NCBI RefSeq assembly: GCF_019021925.1
Contig: NZ_CP058990.1
Location: 736,001-800,000, forward strand
Direction: 5' to 3'
DNA length: 64,000 nt
From: Cellulophaga sp. HaHaR_3_176
GTDB taxonomy: Bacteria > Bacteroidota > Bacteroidia > Flavobacteriales > Flavobacteriaceae
The notes beneath the pieces are model-generated. The model ran no database searches and had not been told where the DNA came from. It saw only the letters and a list, made by a program, of their open reading frames with translations. Shown here piece after piece: positions 41,729 through 51,208 of the stretch. A program made the translations under genes and the position numbers. Positions within the stretch are counted from its first letter, which is position 1. Every line of letters begins with the position of its first letter.

Positions 41729-41736
41729 CAAAGTTA
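41729..41736 (-). promoter_or_regulatory. -7 box of the lpdA promoter (TAACTTTG)
   Basis: TAACTTTG on the minus strand fits TAnnTTTG and lies 35 bases upstream of the lpdA ATG. A TTG at the usual -33 spacing is not obvious. Confidence 0.45.
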
Positions 41737-41902
41737 CAAAACCTAAAGCAAAAAAGATATGCAGTTTTGTAAATTAGTATAACGTTTTCGTTAGAAATTT
41801 TTAGGATCTTTAATTTTAATGATTTGTATGATATGGTAATAGTAGATTTCTATTTATTAGAAAGCTAAAATTTAGTAATCTAGAAATTTTTGAAAAATGT
41901 GT

Positions 41903-41947
41903 ATAAAACAAGAAAGACTTTTAGTAAAAAAGTCTTTCTTGTTTTAT
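41903..41947 (-). terminator. Twenty-bp terminator overlapping the msrB stop codon
   Basis: Bases 41903-41922 and 41928-41947 are perfectly complementary over 20 bp with loop AGTAA. The TAA stop of the gene (41944-41946) lies inside the stem. Confidence 0.85.
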
Positions 41948-42348
41948 TTTGTAGGATCGAAGCCTATACTAGCAGAGTTTATACAATACCTCTGGCCTGT
42001 AGTTTCTTGCGGACCGTCATCAAAAACATGACCTAAATGTCCGCCACAATTAGCACAAACAGTTTCTACACGTACCATACCATGTGTTGTATCTTTTATA
42101 TATTCTATAGCTCCTTCTTTAGCTTTATCAAAAGAAGGCCAACCACAACCACTTTCAAATTTATGCTCACTTTCAAAAAGCAAAGCATTACAGGCTTTAC
42201 AATGGTAATCTCCATTTTCGAAATGTAAATTATAAGCGCCTGTATGTGGGTGTTCGGTTCCTTTTTTTCTTAGAACTTGATATTCTTTATCTGAGAGTAA
42301 CGATTTCCATTCCTCTTCTGTTTTTTCTATTTCGTATTTTTTAGACAT
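41944..42348 (-). CDS. msrB: Peptide-methionine (R)-S-oxide reductase B, cytoplasmic
   Basis: The 134-residue protein starts at the ATG at 42348 ([14 protein letters not shown]); longer frames overlap the upstream gene. Zinc ligands are the CxxC pairs CKAC and CANC; the catalytic cysteine is C122 in [11 protein letters not shown]. It reduces methionine-R-sulfoxide in oxidised proteins. No signal peptide, so it is cytosolic. It starts 7 bases after the stop of a second, lipoprotein-type MsrB, giving a two-gene oxidative-repair operon for two compartments. Confidence 0.94.
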   Translation of the reverse strand: MSKKYEIEKTEEEWKSLLSDKEYQVLRKKGTEHPHTGAYNLHFENGDYHCKACNALLFESEHKFESGCGWPSFDKAKEGAIEYIKDTTHGMVRVETVCANCGGHLGHVFDDGPQETTGQRYCINSASIGFDPTK

Positions 42349-42355
42349 GGATTTA

Positions 42356-42856
42356 TTACTTAGTGGGTACAAAAACTAAAGCAGCACCATTTACACAATG
42401 TCTTTTTCCTGTGGTTTCATTTGGTCCATCATTAAATACGTGCCCTAAGTGACCGCCGCATGTTGCACAATGCTCTTCGGTACGTTCATAACCAATTTTA
42501 AAATCGGTATCAAAAGCAACATTGCCTTCTATTTCACGATCAAAACTTGGCCAACCTGTACCAGAATCGAATTTATTTTCACTTTTAAATAATTCTGTAT
42601 TACATCCAGCGCATTTAAAAACACCTTCTTCTTTTATTTGTAATAAAGGGCTAGAAAAAGCTCTTTCTGTACCTTCTTGACGTAAAACGAAATATTGAAC
42701 TTCATCCAATTGTTTTTGCCATTCTTCTTTAGTTTTAACAACTTTAAAACTTTCTTCTTCCTCTTGAATTTCGCTCATTGAAAGCTCTTTCTCTTGAGAA
42801 ACTCCCTTACAACCAGTAATGACGATTGCAATACCTAATATTAAATTCTTCAACAT
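42356..42856 (-). CDS. msrB: MsrB-type methionine sulfoxide reductase lipoprotein
   Basis: The protein has about 166 residues from the ATG at 42856; its signal sequence [16 protein letters not shown] ends in a lipobox, so the enzyme is envelope-anchored. Zinc CxxC pairs are CAGC and CATC; GTGWPSF and [12 protein letters not shown] are family motifs; the catalytic cysteine is C154 in [10 protein letters not shown]. It is a paralog of the next gene. An earlier start at 42910 is possible but would obscure the signal sequence. Confidence 0.92.
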   Translation of the reverse strand: MLKNLILGIAIVITGCKGVSQEKELSMSEIQEEEESFKVVKTKEEWQKQLDEVQYFVLRQEGTERAFSSPLLQIKEEGVFKCAGCNTELFKSENKFDSGTGWPSFDREIEGNVAFDTDFKIGYERTEEHCATCGGHLGHVFNDGPNETTGKRHCVNGAALVFVPTK

Positions 42857-42950
42857 AGCTTTAGTTTTTACAATTTTCTTTTCAATCAAATTTACGTACG
42901 ATTTTTTCAAAAGGACGTTAAAGTTATTATAATACTGAATATCATAAAAA

Positions 42951-42985
42951 AAGAAGCCCTACTGGCTTTACCAATAGGGCTTCTT
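42951..42985 (-). terminator. Terminator after the collagen-motif lipoprotein gene
   Basis: AAGAAGCCCTA (42951-42961) pairs with TAGGGCTTCTT (42975-42985), 11 bp perfect; T-rich on the minus-strand 3' side. Confidence 0.85.
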
Positions 42986-43010
42986 GATTTTATTATTTTA
43001 TTGGATTTTT

Positions 43011-43520
43011 CTACTTTAAAGTATTAAAATCTATAGTTTGGATATCGTTAGATTGTAAGCCTAACTCAGTCATTACTGCACTAAAATTAGATGTGTCAAC
43101 AGTACCGATTAGATCAGAAGGTAATACCACAATTCTAAAAACTTGATTTAACATGAAATCATCAGAAATAGCATTCAAATTGTCACTTTCTACAATAATT
43201 TCTACATCAGCTAATGTATAGTTAAACCTGTATTGTAAATAACTAGTACCCTCTAAAAAAATAGTAGTAGGTAAAGGTTCCCAAATATCAAGGTTGTTAT
43301 CAACACCATCTAAGCGATATACTAATACAGCATCACCATTAACTATGTCTTGATTAAATTGAACAGCAATAGTATTATCTATCTCATTAAAATCTACGTT
43401 GTCAATTTCATAAGTGTCACCAACTAGTGCATCACCATCAAAACCAGCAGGGCCTTGTGGACCTTCGCATGATATTGCAAAAACAGCTAAAAATATTCCA
43501 AGTACAGTAAGTTTTTTCAT
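43011..43520 (-). CDS. Lipoprotein with a short collagen-like motif
   Basis: The 169-residue protein has lipobox AISC (about residue 18), at once followed by EGPQGPAGFDGD, two to three Gly-x-y triplets. This is an arrangement common just after the lipid anchor in Bacteroidota. The remainder is acidic and beta-rich (YEIDNVDFNEIDNTIAVQF). Exported and membrane-anchored; function unknown. Single gene with a terminator. Confidence 0.75.
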   Translation of the reverse strand: MKKLTVLGIFLAVFAISCEGPQGPAGFDGDALVGDTYEIDNVDFNEIDNTIAVQFNQDIVNGDAVLVYRLDGVDNNLDIWEPLPTTIFLEGTSYLQYRFNYTLADVEIIVESDNLNAISDDFMLNQVFRIVVLPSDLIGTVDTSNFSAVMTELGLQSNDIQTIDFNTLK

Positions 43521-43646
43521 AATTCTATAATTTTTTGAGTTTTTTATTTTAAATATGAATCAAAAAGCGTTCCAGTTTTATGTAACAAGTATTTCAATTC
43601 TTATTTGTAAAACTAACGAATTAAACAATTAACTATTATCTAAACT

Positions 43647-43676
43647 TGATTATATTGCAGTATAATAATATAATCA
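43647..43676. promoter_or_regulatory. AT-rich inverted repeat before glgB
   Basis: TGATTATATT (43647-43656) and AATATAATCA (43667-43676) are perfectly complementary with a 10-base spacer and end one base before the glgB ATG. It could be an operator or a start-site hairpin; its AT-richness makes chance possible. Confidence 0.3.
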
Positions 43677-43677
43677 T

Positions 43678-45573
43678 ATGTCAAACGTACAAGTCCATAC
43701 TCTTTTTACAGAATTTGATATTAATCTTTTTAAAGCGGGAAAACATTTCAAGCTTTACGAGAAATTAGGGTCACATTTAGTTGAAGTAGATGGGGTTAGA
43801 GGGACGTACTTTGCAGTATGGGCACCTTCAGCTAATTCGGTAAGTGTTATTGGTGATTTTAATTTTTGGAATATTGGAGAGCATGAGTTAAATGTTAGAT
43901 GGGATGGTAGCGGAATTTGGGAAGGCTTTATTCCTGGTATAGAAAAGGGAGCTCTTTATAAATATAATATTAGTTCTAATAACTACGGTGTAAGAACAGA
44001 AAAAGCAGATCCATTTGCTCGCTTTTGTGAGGCGCCACCTAAAACGGGTTCTGTTGTTTGGGATGGTGATTACACTTGGGAAGATACTGATTGGATGGGT
44101 TACCGAAAAGATAAAAATGGCTTAGATAAACCTTACGCTGTTTATGAAGTACACTTGGGCTCATGGAAAAGAAAGAATGATAATGAATTTTTATCTTATA
44201 CAGATTTAGCAGAAGATTTAGTGAAGTATGTTAAGGAGATGAATTTTACTCATGTAGAGTTTATGCCTATTATGGAATACCCTTACGACCCATCATGGGG
44301 ATATCAATTAACTGGTTATTTTGCTCCAACATCACGTTTTGGTAACCCAGAAGAATTTAAACTTTTAGTAGATAAATTACACCAAAATGATATCGGTGTA
44401 ATTTTAGATTGGGTTCCATCTCATTTCCCTGAAGATGCACATGGATTAGGCTTTTTTGATGGATCTCATTTATACGAACACCCTGATAGAAGTAAAGGAT
44501 ATCACCCAGATTGGAAAAGTTTGATTTTTAATTATGGACGAAATGAAGTTCGTGCATTTTTAATAAGTAACGCCATGTTTTGGATGGATAAATTTCATAT
44601 TGATGCGTTACGTGTAGATGCTGTAGCTTCAATGATATATTTAGATTACTCAAGAGAAGAAGGAGAGTGGGAGCCTAATATTTATGGAAATAATGAAAAT
44701 TTAGAAGCTATTTCTTTTCTAAAAGAGATGAACGAGCAATTATATGCAAGTTTTGATGGTATACAGACGATAGCTGAAGAATCTACTGCTTTTTCAGGAG
44801 TTTCTAAACCTGTGAATTTAGGAGGCCTTGGCTTTGGTATGAAATGGATGATGGGTTGGATGCATGATACTTTAGAGTATTTTAAAAAAGAACCTATATA
44901 TAGAACGCACCATCAGAATGATATTACGTTTAGTTTAACCTATGCTTTTTCTGAAAACTTTATGCTTCCTTTTTCACATGACGAAGTGGTGTATGGTAAA
45001 AAATCTTTACTTTACAGAATGCCAGGTGATGAATGGCAACAGTTTGCAAATTTAAGATTGTTGTTTGGTTACATGTACACACACCCAGGTGCAAAACTTG
45101 TTTTTATGGGTGGAGAATTTGGGCAATCATCAGAATGGAATTTTCAAAAAAGTTTGGACTGGCATTTAACACAATATGATTTTCATTCAGGAGTACAACA
45201 GTTAGTAAAAGATTTAAATACAGTTTATAAAACCTACCCAGCTTTATACGAAAAGCAATTTAGCACAGAAGGTTTTGAGTGGATAGATTATGGAGATGGA
45301 GCAAACTCTGTTTTAGCCTACATTCGTAAGGGGCACGATAAAAAAAATGATTTAATTATTGTTTGTAATTTTACACCTATAACACGAGAAAGTTATAGAA
45401 TAGGAATTCCGAAATCATCAACTATAAAAGAAATTTTAAATAGTGATGCTAAAGTTTACGGAGGCTCTGGAGCAGCGAATAAAAAAATTAAGGTAACAAA
45501 CCAAGCATCGCATAATTATAAGAATTCAATAGAAATAACACTTCCTCCTTTAGGAATTGTCATTTTACAATAG
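43678..45573 (+). CDS. glgB: 1,4-alpha-glucan branching enzyme
   Basis: The 631-residue GH13 enzyme introduces alpha-1,6 branches into glycogen-like glucan. An N-terminal CBM48-type domain (about 25-130; GTYFAVWAPSANSVSVIGDFN) precedes the barrel. The catalytic triad is D314 (ALRVDAVAS), E367 (TIAEEST) and D435 (SHDEVVYG). Slightly shorter than E. coli GlgB, as usual for this phylum. The next gene is a GH31 glucosidase; no glycogen synthase or ADP-glucose pyrophosphorylase is in the window. Confidence 0.96.
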   Translation: MSNVQVHTLFTEFDINLFKAGKHFKLYEKLGSHLVEVDGVRGTYFAVWAPSANSVSVIGDFNFWNIGEHELNVRWDGSGIWEGFIPGIEKGALYKYNISSNNYGVRTEKADPFARFCEAPPKTGSVVWDGDYTWEDTDWMGYRKDKNGLDKPYAVYEVHLGSWKRKNDNEFLSYTDLAEDLVKYVKEMNFTHVEFMPIMEYPYDPSWGYQLTGYFAPTSRFGNPEEFKLLVDKLHQNDIGVILDWVPSHFPEDAHGLGFFDGSHLYEHPDRSKGYHPDWKSLIFNYGRNEVRAFLISNAMFWMDKFHIDALRVDAVASMIYLDYSREEGEWEPNIYGNNENLEAISFLKEMNEQLYASFDGIQTIAEESTAFSGVSKPVNLGGLGFGMKWMMGWMHDTLEYFKKEPIYRTHHQNDITFSLTYAFSENFMLPFSHDEVVYGKKSLLYRMPGDEWQQFANLRLLFGYMYTHPGAKLVFMGGEFGQSSEWNFQKSLDWHLTQYDFHSGVQQLVKDLNTVYKTYPALYEKQFSTEGFEWIDYGDGANSVLAYIRKGHDKKNDLIIVCNFTPITRESYRIGIPKSSTIKEILNSDAKVYGGSGAANKKIKVTNQASHNYKNSIEITLPPLGIVILQ

Positions 45574-45583
45574 AAAAAAAACA

Positions 45584-45652
45584 CGATCATTCAATAGTTT
45601 AAAATTGCTTGCCTTGATATATAAATATATCAAGCTAAAGTGTTTTTTTTGT
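45584..45652 (+). terminator. Compound terminator after glgB
   Basis: CTTGATATA (45613-45621) pairs with TATATCAAG (45626-45634), and an outer AAAAACAC (from about 45576) with GTGTTTTTTTT (45640-45650) encloses it. It likely ends or attenuates glgB transcription before the GH31 gene. Confidence 0.55.
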
Positions 45653-45676
45653 TGTAATTAATTTAAGTATAAGGCT

Positions 45677-48076
45677 ATGATCACCAATACAGAACTTGAA
45701 TACAAGGGTAATCTATATCCTAATAAAATAGTAGATTTTAAACAGGATACTGATAAACTATACTTTACAACAGCAAACGGTGTAATTTTACAAGTTACAG
45801 TACTTCGTAACAGTGCTGTAAGGTTTAGATATGCCACAGATTATAATTTTGAACCAGATTTTTCTTATGCCATAAATAAAAATGGTTTAAGAGGGTATAA
45901 TCAGTTAGATGTAGAAGAAACGGATACTGAATATTTGATAAAAACTATTAGAATGACTGTTCTAGTAGATAAACAAACATTAAGAGTACAGATATCTGAT
46001 CCTGAAGGGAATATTATAAATGAAGATGAGCTTGGTTTTCATTGGGAAGAAAACTATGAGCATGGAGGTAATATTGTAAAAATGAGTAAAATCACCAGAA
46101 CAGGTGAAAGTTTTTACGGTTTAGGTGATAAAGCCACACATTCAAATTTAAAAGGTAAAAGAGTTGAAAATTGGGTTACAGATCAATATGCATATGGTAA
46201 AGATCAAGACCCGTTATACAAAGCAATCCCATTTTATATAGGTTTAACTGATAATAAGGCATACGGAGTATTTTTTGATAATACTTTTAAAACTCATTTC
46301 GATTTTTCGCATGAAAAAAGGCATGTAACTAGTTTTTGGGCAGATGGAGGAGAAATGAATTACTACTTTATTTTTGGTCCAGAAATGGAGAAAGTAGTGC
46401 GTTTGTATACCGATTTAACAGGTACGCCAGAGTTACCGCCATTATGGGCACTAGGCTACCAACAATCTAAATGGAGCTATTATCCTGAAAGTAGAGTAAA
46501 AGAAGTTGCGAAGCAATTTAGAGATTTAAAAATACCTTGTGATGGTCTGTATTTAGATATAGATTATATGGATGGTTTTCGTTGTTTTACTTGGGATAAA
46601 AAATTATTTCCTGATCCTAAAAGAATGATTGCTGAATTAGCAGAAGATGGTTTCAAAACCGTGGTAATGATTGATCCAGGTATTAAAATAGATCGCGATT
46701 ATTGGATTTATCAAGAAGCTATGGAGAATGATTACTTCTGTAAGCGTGGTGATGGACCTTATATGCATGGTAAAGTTTGGCCAGGAGAATGTAATTTTCC
46801 TGATTTTACAAATCCAAAAGTTCGTGAATGGTGGGGTGAATTGTATAAAGAGTTTATGGCTGATTTGGGTGTGCATGCTGTTTGGAACGATATGAATGAG
46901 CCAGCAGTTATGGAGGTGCCGTCTAAAACAGCCCCATTAGATACAAGACACGATTATGATGGTAATTTAACAACACATCGTAAAGCACATAACGTTTATG
47001 GTATGCAAATGGTTCGGGCAACATACAATGGGGTTAAAAAACATGTATATCCTAAAAGGCCTTTCGTAATAACAAGAGCAGCTTATGCAGGTACACAAAG
47101 ATATGCTTGTACTTGGACGGGTGATAATGTAGCTACTTGGGAGCATTTATGGATAGCCAACGTGCAAATGCAGCGCATGTGTATGAGTGGGTATTCTTTT
47201 GTGGGATCTGATATTGGAGGTTTTGCAGAACAACCCGATGGAGAATTATTTGCTAGATGGATACAGTTAGGTATTTTCCATCCTTTTTGTAGAGTGCATT
47301 CTAGTGGGGATCATGGGGATCAAGAACCTTGGTCATTTGGTGATGAAGTAACAGATATTGTTCGTAAGTATGTAGAACTTAGGTATCAACTTCTTCCTTA
47401 TTTATATACAATGTTTTACATGTATTCTAAAGAAGGATTGCCAATGTTAAGATCTTTAGTTTTATTTGATCAAGAAGATCATCAAACACACTTTAGAACG
47501 GATGAGTTTATTTTTGGAACTCAAATTTTAGTTTGCCCTATTCAAGAACCTAATGCGAAAGGAAGAAGAATGTATATACCAAGAGGAAATTGGTATAATT
47601 ACTGGACAAAAGAATTTATAGTAGGAGGTTTAGAAAAATGGGTAGTAGCAGACATAGATATGATTCCTATGTTTGTAAAAGAAGGAGCTATGATTCCGAA
47701 TTACCCAGTACAACAATATGTTGGAGAGCTTGAAATAGAAGAATTAGTGCTAGATGTATATTTTAAAGATGGGATAGAAAATTCTACAGTATATGAAGAC
47801 GCTCAAGATGGCTATGATTATAAAAAAGGAAGATACAGCTTGCGTAACTTTAAGTTAAACGGTAAAGAAAATGAATTGCTTATTCAGCAGTTTAAAGATG
47901 GCACTTTTATTACATCATATAAAACGTTTGTGTTAAAATTACATGGCCTACCATTTACAATTAAATCAGTTGTAGTTGATAGTCAGAAAGTATCATTAGA
48001 TGAAATAAATTTATCAGCAAATAACACTATAGAAATAAGTAAAGATTTTACAACATTACAATTACTAGATATTTAA
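45677..48076 (+). CDS. GH31 alpha-glucosidase
   Basis: The 799-residue family 31 glycoside hydrolase has an N-terminal beta-sandwich (to about 240) with FYGLGDKATHSNLKG, then the catalytic barrel. The nucleophile is D405 in AVWNDMNEPAVM and the acid/base D512 in VGSDIGGF; LDIDYMDGFRCFTWD is the usual loop. No signal peptide, so it acts inside the cell, probably trimming alpha-glucans made or taken up by the cell, in keeping with glgB before it. Confidence 0.94.
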   Translation: MITNTELEYKGNLYPNKIVDFKQDTDKLYFTTANGVILQVTVLRNSAVRFRYATDYNFEPDFSYAINKNGLRGYNQLDVEETDTEYLIKTIRMTVLVDKQTLRVQISDPEGNIINEDELGFHWEENYEHGGNIVKMSKITRTGESFYGLGDKATHSNLKGKRVENWVTDQYAYGKDQDPLYKAIPFYIGLTDNKAYGVFFDNTFKTHFDFSHEKRHVTSFWADGGEMNYYFIFGPEMEKVVRLYTDLTGTPELPPLWALGYQQSKWSYYPESRVKEVAKQFRDLKIPCDGLYLDIDYMDGFRCFTWDKKLFPDPKRMIAELAEDGFKTVVMIDPGIKIDRDYWIYQEAMENDYFCKRGDGPYMHGKVWPGECNFPDFTNPKVREWWGELYKEFMADLGVHAVWNDMNEPAVMEVPSKTAPLDTRHDYDGNLTTHRKAHNVYGMQMVRATYNGVKKHVYPKRPFVITRAAYAGTQRYACTWTGDNVATWEHLWIANVQMQRMCMSGYSFVGSDIGGFAEQPDGELFARWIQLGIFHPFCRVHSSGDHGDQEPWSFGDEVTDIVRKYVELRYQLLPYLYTMFYMYSKEGLPMLRSLVLFDQEDHQTHFRTDEFIFGTQILVCPIQEPNAKGRRMYIPRGNWYNYWTKEFIVGGLEKWVVADIDMIPMFVKEGAMIPNYPVQQYVGELEIEELVLDVYFKDGIENSTVYEDAQDGYDYKKGRYSLRNFKLNGKENELLIQQFKDGTFITSYKTFVLKLHGLPFTIKSVVVDSQKVSLDEINLSANNTIEISKDFTTLQLLDI

Positions 48077-48179
48077 TTTTTTGTAATTTTGTTAACTAAA
48101 CATTAACTATTTTAAAACACAAGTAAAAGAGTTAAGTATTTTATTTACAGTGTTTTATGATAAATAGAATTTATATATT

Positions 48180-48989
48180 ATGAAAAAAATTATTTTAATT
48201 ATTGCTATATTTTTAGGAGTTTCAGCATGTAAGACAAATCCTTTTACAGGAAAAAAAATGTTGAACATGTATCCGAATAGCCAAATTTTCCCTTCTGCTT
48301 TTGCGCAATATGATCAATTTTTAACAGATAATAATACTGTAGAAAACACATCAGAGGCTAGAATGATTACAAAAGTAGGTCAGCGGATAGCTTCTGCTGC
48401 AGAAAGATGGTTAACGGCTAACGGTTACCCTGGTTATTTGAAAGACTATAAATGGGAATATAACTTGGTAAATGATGAAACGGTTAACGCATGGTGTATG
48501 CCAGGTGGTAAAATTGTTTTTTATACAGGTATTTTACCAATTTGCGATGGTGAAACAGGTGTAGCTGTTGTAATGGGGCATGAAGTTGCTCATGCATTAG
48601 CAGATCATGGGGCACAACGTATGAGTGCAGGTACATTTCAACAAATAGGAGCTGTCGCTGGTAATGTATTGATAAAAGATCAGCAAACGCTTAATACGTT
48701 TAACCAAGCTTACGGAATAGGTTCTGAAGTTGGTATTATGTTACCTTTTAGTCGTGGGCATGAAACTGAAGCGGATAGAATAGGTCTTCAAATTATGGCA
48801 ATTGCAGGGTATAACCCAGATGAAGCTGCTGATTTATGGAGAAGAATGAAAGCGAATAGTGGAGGAGAATCACAACCAGAATTTATGAGTACACACCCTT
48901 CTAATGATACTCGTATCAATAATTTAACAGAATGGGCACCTGCAGCAAAACAAGAAGCGGCAAAATTTGGAGTGACTTCTTTTGAGTAA
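48180..48989 (+). CDS. M48-family metalloprotease lipoprotein
   Basis: The 269-residue protein has lipobox GVSAC with C17. The zinc motif is HEVAH (134-138) in VVMGHEVAHALADHG, and the third ligand lies in RGHETEADRIG (about 195-199). Like E. coli LoiP/BepA-type proteases it should degrade or mature envelope proteins. Single-gene unit; terminator follows. Confidence 0.92.
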   Translation: MKKIILIIAIFLGVSACKTNPFTGKKMLNMYPNSQIFPSAFAQYDQFLTDNNTVENTSEARMITKVGQRIASAAERWLTANGYPGYLKDYKWEYNLVNDETVNAWCMPGGKIVFYTGILPICDGETGVAVVMGHEVAHALADHGAQRMSAGTFQQIGAVAGNVLIKDQQTLNTFNQAYGIGSEVGIMLPFSRGHETEADRIGLQIMAIAGYNPDEAADLWRRMKANSGGESQPEFMSTHPSNDTRINNLTEWAPAAKQEAAKFGVTSFE

Positions 48990-49013
48990 TCAAAATGAAA
49001 TATATTATATTCG

Positions 49014-49045
49014 AAGCTGTTCTATTATAGAGCAGCTTTTTTTTT
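49014..49045 (+). terminator. Terminator after the M48 gene
   Basis: AAGCTGTTCT (49014-49023) pairs with AGAGCAGCTT (49029-49038), one G-U pair, followed by a run of nine or more T. Confidence 0.85.
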
Positions 49046-49075
49046 ACAAGATAATGACCAACAACCAAACTATAT

Positions 49076-50413
49076 ATGGCTAAAGAGCAAGCATTAAAAG
49101 GCAGTAAAAAATTACTAAACGCTTGGGCATTTTACGACTGGGCAAATTCTGTTTATACGCTAACAATAGCGTCCTCTATATTCCCGATATTTTACTCTGC
49201 TTTATTTTCATCACCAGATCAACTTGTTGTTGCATTTGGTTTTCAAATGAAACCAACAGTTTTAATTTCTATCGTTACAGCATTTACTTTTTTAACGGTA
49301 GCAATTTTTTCTCCAATTTTATCAGGAATAGCTGATTATGTAGGAAACAAAAAAACATTTATGAAGTTTTTTTGCTATTTGGGTAGTATTGGCTGTATTG
49401 GATTGTATTGGTTTAGTTTAGATCATATTCATTTAAGTATGTTGTTCTATTTTATGGGGTTGATAGGGTATTGGGGAAGTCTGGTTTTCTATAATTCATA
49501 TCTGCCAGATATTGCTTTTGAAGATCAGCAAGATAGTATTAGTGCTAAAGGGTTTTCTTTAGGGTATATAGGTAGTGTTTTTTTGCTGCTTTTAAATTTA
49601 GCAATGGTAATGAAACCAGAATGGTTTGGTTTTAATATAGGAGATACAGAAGAGTCTTTAAATGTGGCGAAATTTGAAGCCATGAAAATATCTTTTATCA
49701 CAGTAGGTGTGTGGTGGATGGTTTTTAGTCAATATAGCTTTTATGTATTGCCTAAAGGCGTTTCTACAGGACATAAAGTAACAAAAGATGTTGTTTTTAA
49801 TGGATTGAGAGAATTAAAGCAGGTTTGGCAAAAATTAAAACTTGATTTGCGATTGAAAAGATATTTAAGTGCATTTTTTGTATTTAGTATGGCAGTACAA
49901 ACCATTATGTTAATGGCTGTTTATTTTGGAGAAAAAGAAATTAGTTGGGCAACAGAATCTGAAAAAACAACAGGACTTATAATTAGTATTTTGGTTATAC
50001 AATTAGTAGCTGTTTTAGGAGCTTTTTTAACCTCTAAGGCATCTGCTAAATTCGGTAATATAAAGACTTTAATCATTATTAATTCTATTTGGCTTTGCTT
50101 GTGCTTTTATGCCTTTTTTATGGTAACACCAATGCAGTTTTATATTGCTGCAGGTTTAGTAGGTATGGTAATGGGTGGTGTACAATCTTTAGGAAGGTCT
50201 ACCTATTCTAAATTTTTACCAGAAACTGAAGATTCAACATCATACTTTAGTTTTTATGATGTTGCAGAAAAAATAGGGATAGTTATTGGTATGGTTATTT
50301 TTGCAGTGGTAGATCAGGTAAGTAGCATGCGTTATGCAATACTTTTTTTATTCATATTTTTCTTAATAGGTATTATTTTACTATTAAGAGTCCCAAAAGA
50401 AAAGACCTCTTAA
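49076..50413 (+). CDS. MFS transporter of the UMF1/Atg22-like family
   Basis: The 445-residue protein has 12 predicted membrane helices. The family signature is NAWAFYDWANSVYTLTIASSIFP at the N-terminus, and GMVMGGVQSLGRSTYSKFLPE in the second half is also typical. Such carriers in fungi export amino acids from the vacuole; bacterial substrates are unknown. The terminator stem starts before the stop codon. Confidence 0.9.
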   Translation: MAKEQALKGSKKLLNAWAFYDWANSVYTLTIASSIFPIFYSALFSSPDQLVVAFGFQMKPTVLISIVTAFTFLTVAIFSPILSGIADYVGNKKTFMKFFCYLGSIGCIGLYWFSLDHIHLSMLFYFMGLIGYWGSLVFYNSYLPDIAFEDQQDSISAKGFSLGYIGSVFLLLLNLAMVMKPEWFGFNIGDTEESLNVAKFEAMKISFITVGVWWMVFSQYSFYVLPKGVSTGHKVTKDVVFNGLRELKQVWQKLKLDLRLKRYLSAFFVFSMAVQTIMLMAVYFGEKEISWATESEKTTGLIISILVIQLVAVLGAFLTSKASAKFGNIKTLIIINSIWLCLCFYAFFMVTPMQFYIAAGLVGMVMGGVQSLGRSTYSKFLPETEDSTSYFSFYDVAEKIGIVIGMVIFAVVDQVSSMRYAILFLFIFFLIGIILLLRVPKEKTS

Positions 50414-50427
50414 AACAAGAGGTCTTT
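50401..50427. terminator. Bidirectional terminator overlapping the MFS stop
   Basis: AAAGACCTCTT (50401-50411), loop AAAAC, AAGAGGTCTTT (50417-50427); the stop TAA is at 50411-50413. Placed between convergent units. Confidence 0.75.
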
Positions 50428-50457
50428 AATGTAACTATTCGATTTTTGATTTCTGCG

Positions 50458-51183
50458 TTAGTTTTTTGTGATACTCCCAGAGCCTGATAATTTTGTATTT
50501 ATTTTACTTGGTTTACCCTTGTAATAAATATCGCCAGAACCAGAAACCCTTGCTTTTATGGCTTTATTTGCGGTAACTTTAATACTAGCAGAGCCAGAAA
50601 CTGTAGCTTCAACATAATCAGCATCTAAATCAAAAGCTTCAATATCTCCTGATCCCGAAATTGTAGCTTCAAATTTTTTTGTTGATCCACTTAAGTTAAT
50701 ATCTCCCGAGCCAGACATTGATGCTTTTGTAGATTGTGTTTCAAGTGTTAATGTGATATCTCCAGATCCAGACATGTTTGTGGTAAAACTTGAGGTTTTA
50801 ATTGTTGTTTTACTTACAATATCTCCAGAGCCAGATAAAGAAATACCATCAATACTTTCAATAGGGATAGTTATTTTAACTGCATTTTTCCATTTTGAAG
50901 GTTGCAAGTTTACTCCTTTTTCAATTTTGATTACTAATTTACCTTTCTCTACTTCTAAAATAATATAGTCTAATAAATTTTCTTCACCAGTTATTGTAAT
51001 ATCACCTTCATTACCTTCAATTAAATCAACATCAAAAAAACCAGAAATTGCTATGTTATCATAATCAGGAGTCATTCTTTCTATGGTTTTAATAGTTCCA
51101 TTTCCTTTTATTTTTTCACCTCGTTGTGCTGTACATGACCATGTGATTAGAGCAAGTAATGTTGCTATTGCGAAATTTTTCAT
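50458..51183 (-). CDS. GIN-domain (DUF2807) lipoprotein
   Basis: The 241-residue protein has lipobox LITWSC (C17) and a right-handed beta-solenoid made of repeated SGSGDI turns (at least six), the head-GIN domain DUF2807. It is surface or periplasmic with unknown ligand. Last gene of an operon starting with an ECF sigma factor, 25 bases after the related solenoid protein. Confidence 0.88.
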   Translation of the reverse strand: MKNFAIATLLALITWSCTAQRGEKIKGNGTIKTIERMTPDYDNIAISGFFDVDLIEGNEGDITITGEENLLDYIILEVEKGKLVIKIEKGVNLQPSKWKNAVKITIPIESIDGISLSGSGDIVSKTTIKTSSFTTNMSGSGDITLTLETQSTKASMSGSGDINLSGSTKKFEATISGSGDIEAFDLDADYVEATVSGSASIKVTANKAIKARVSGSGDIYYKGKPSKINTKLSGSGSITKN

Positions 51184-51208
51184 GATTGTTTATTTTTAGA
51201 TTGATTGT

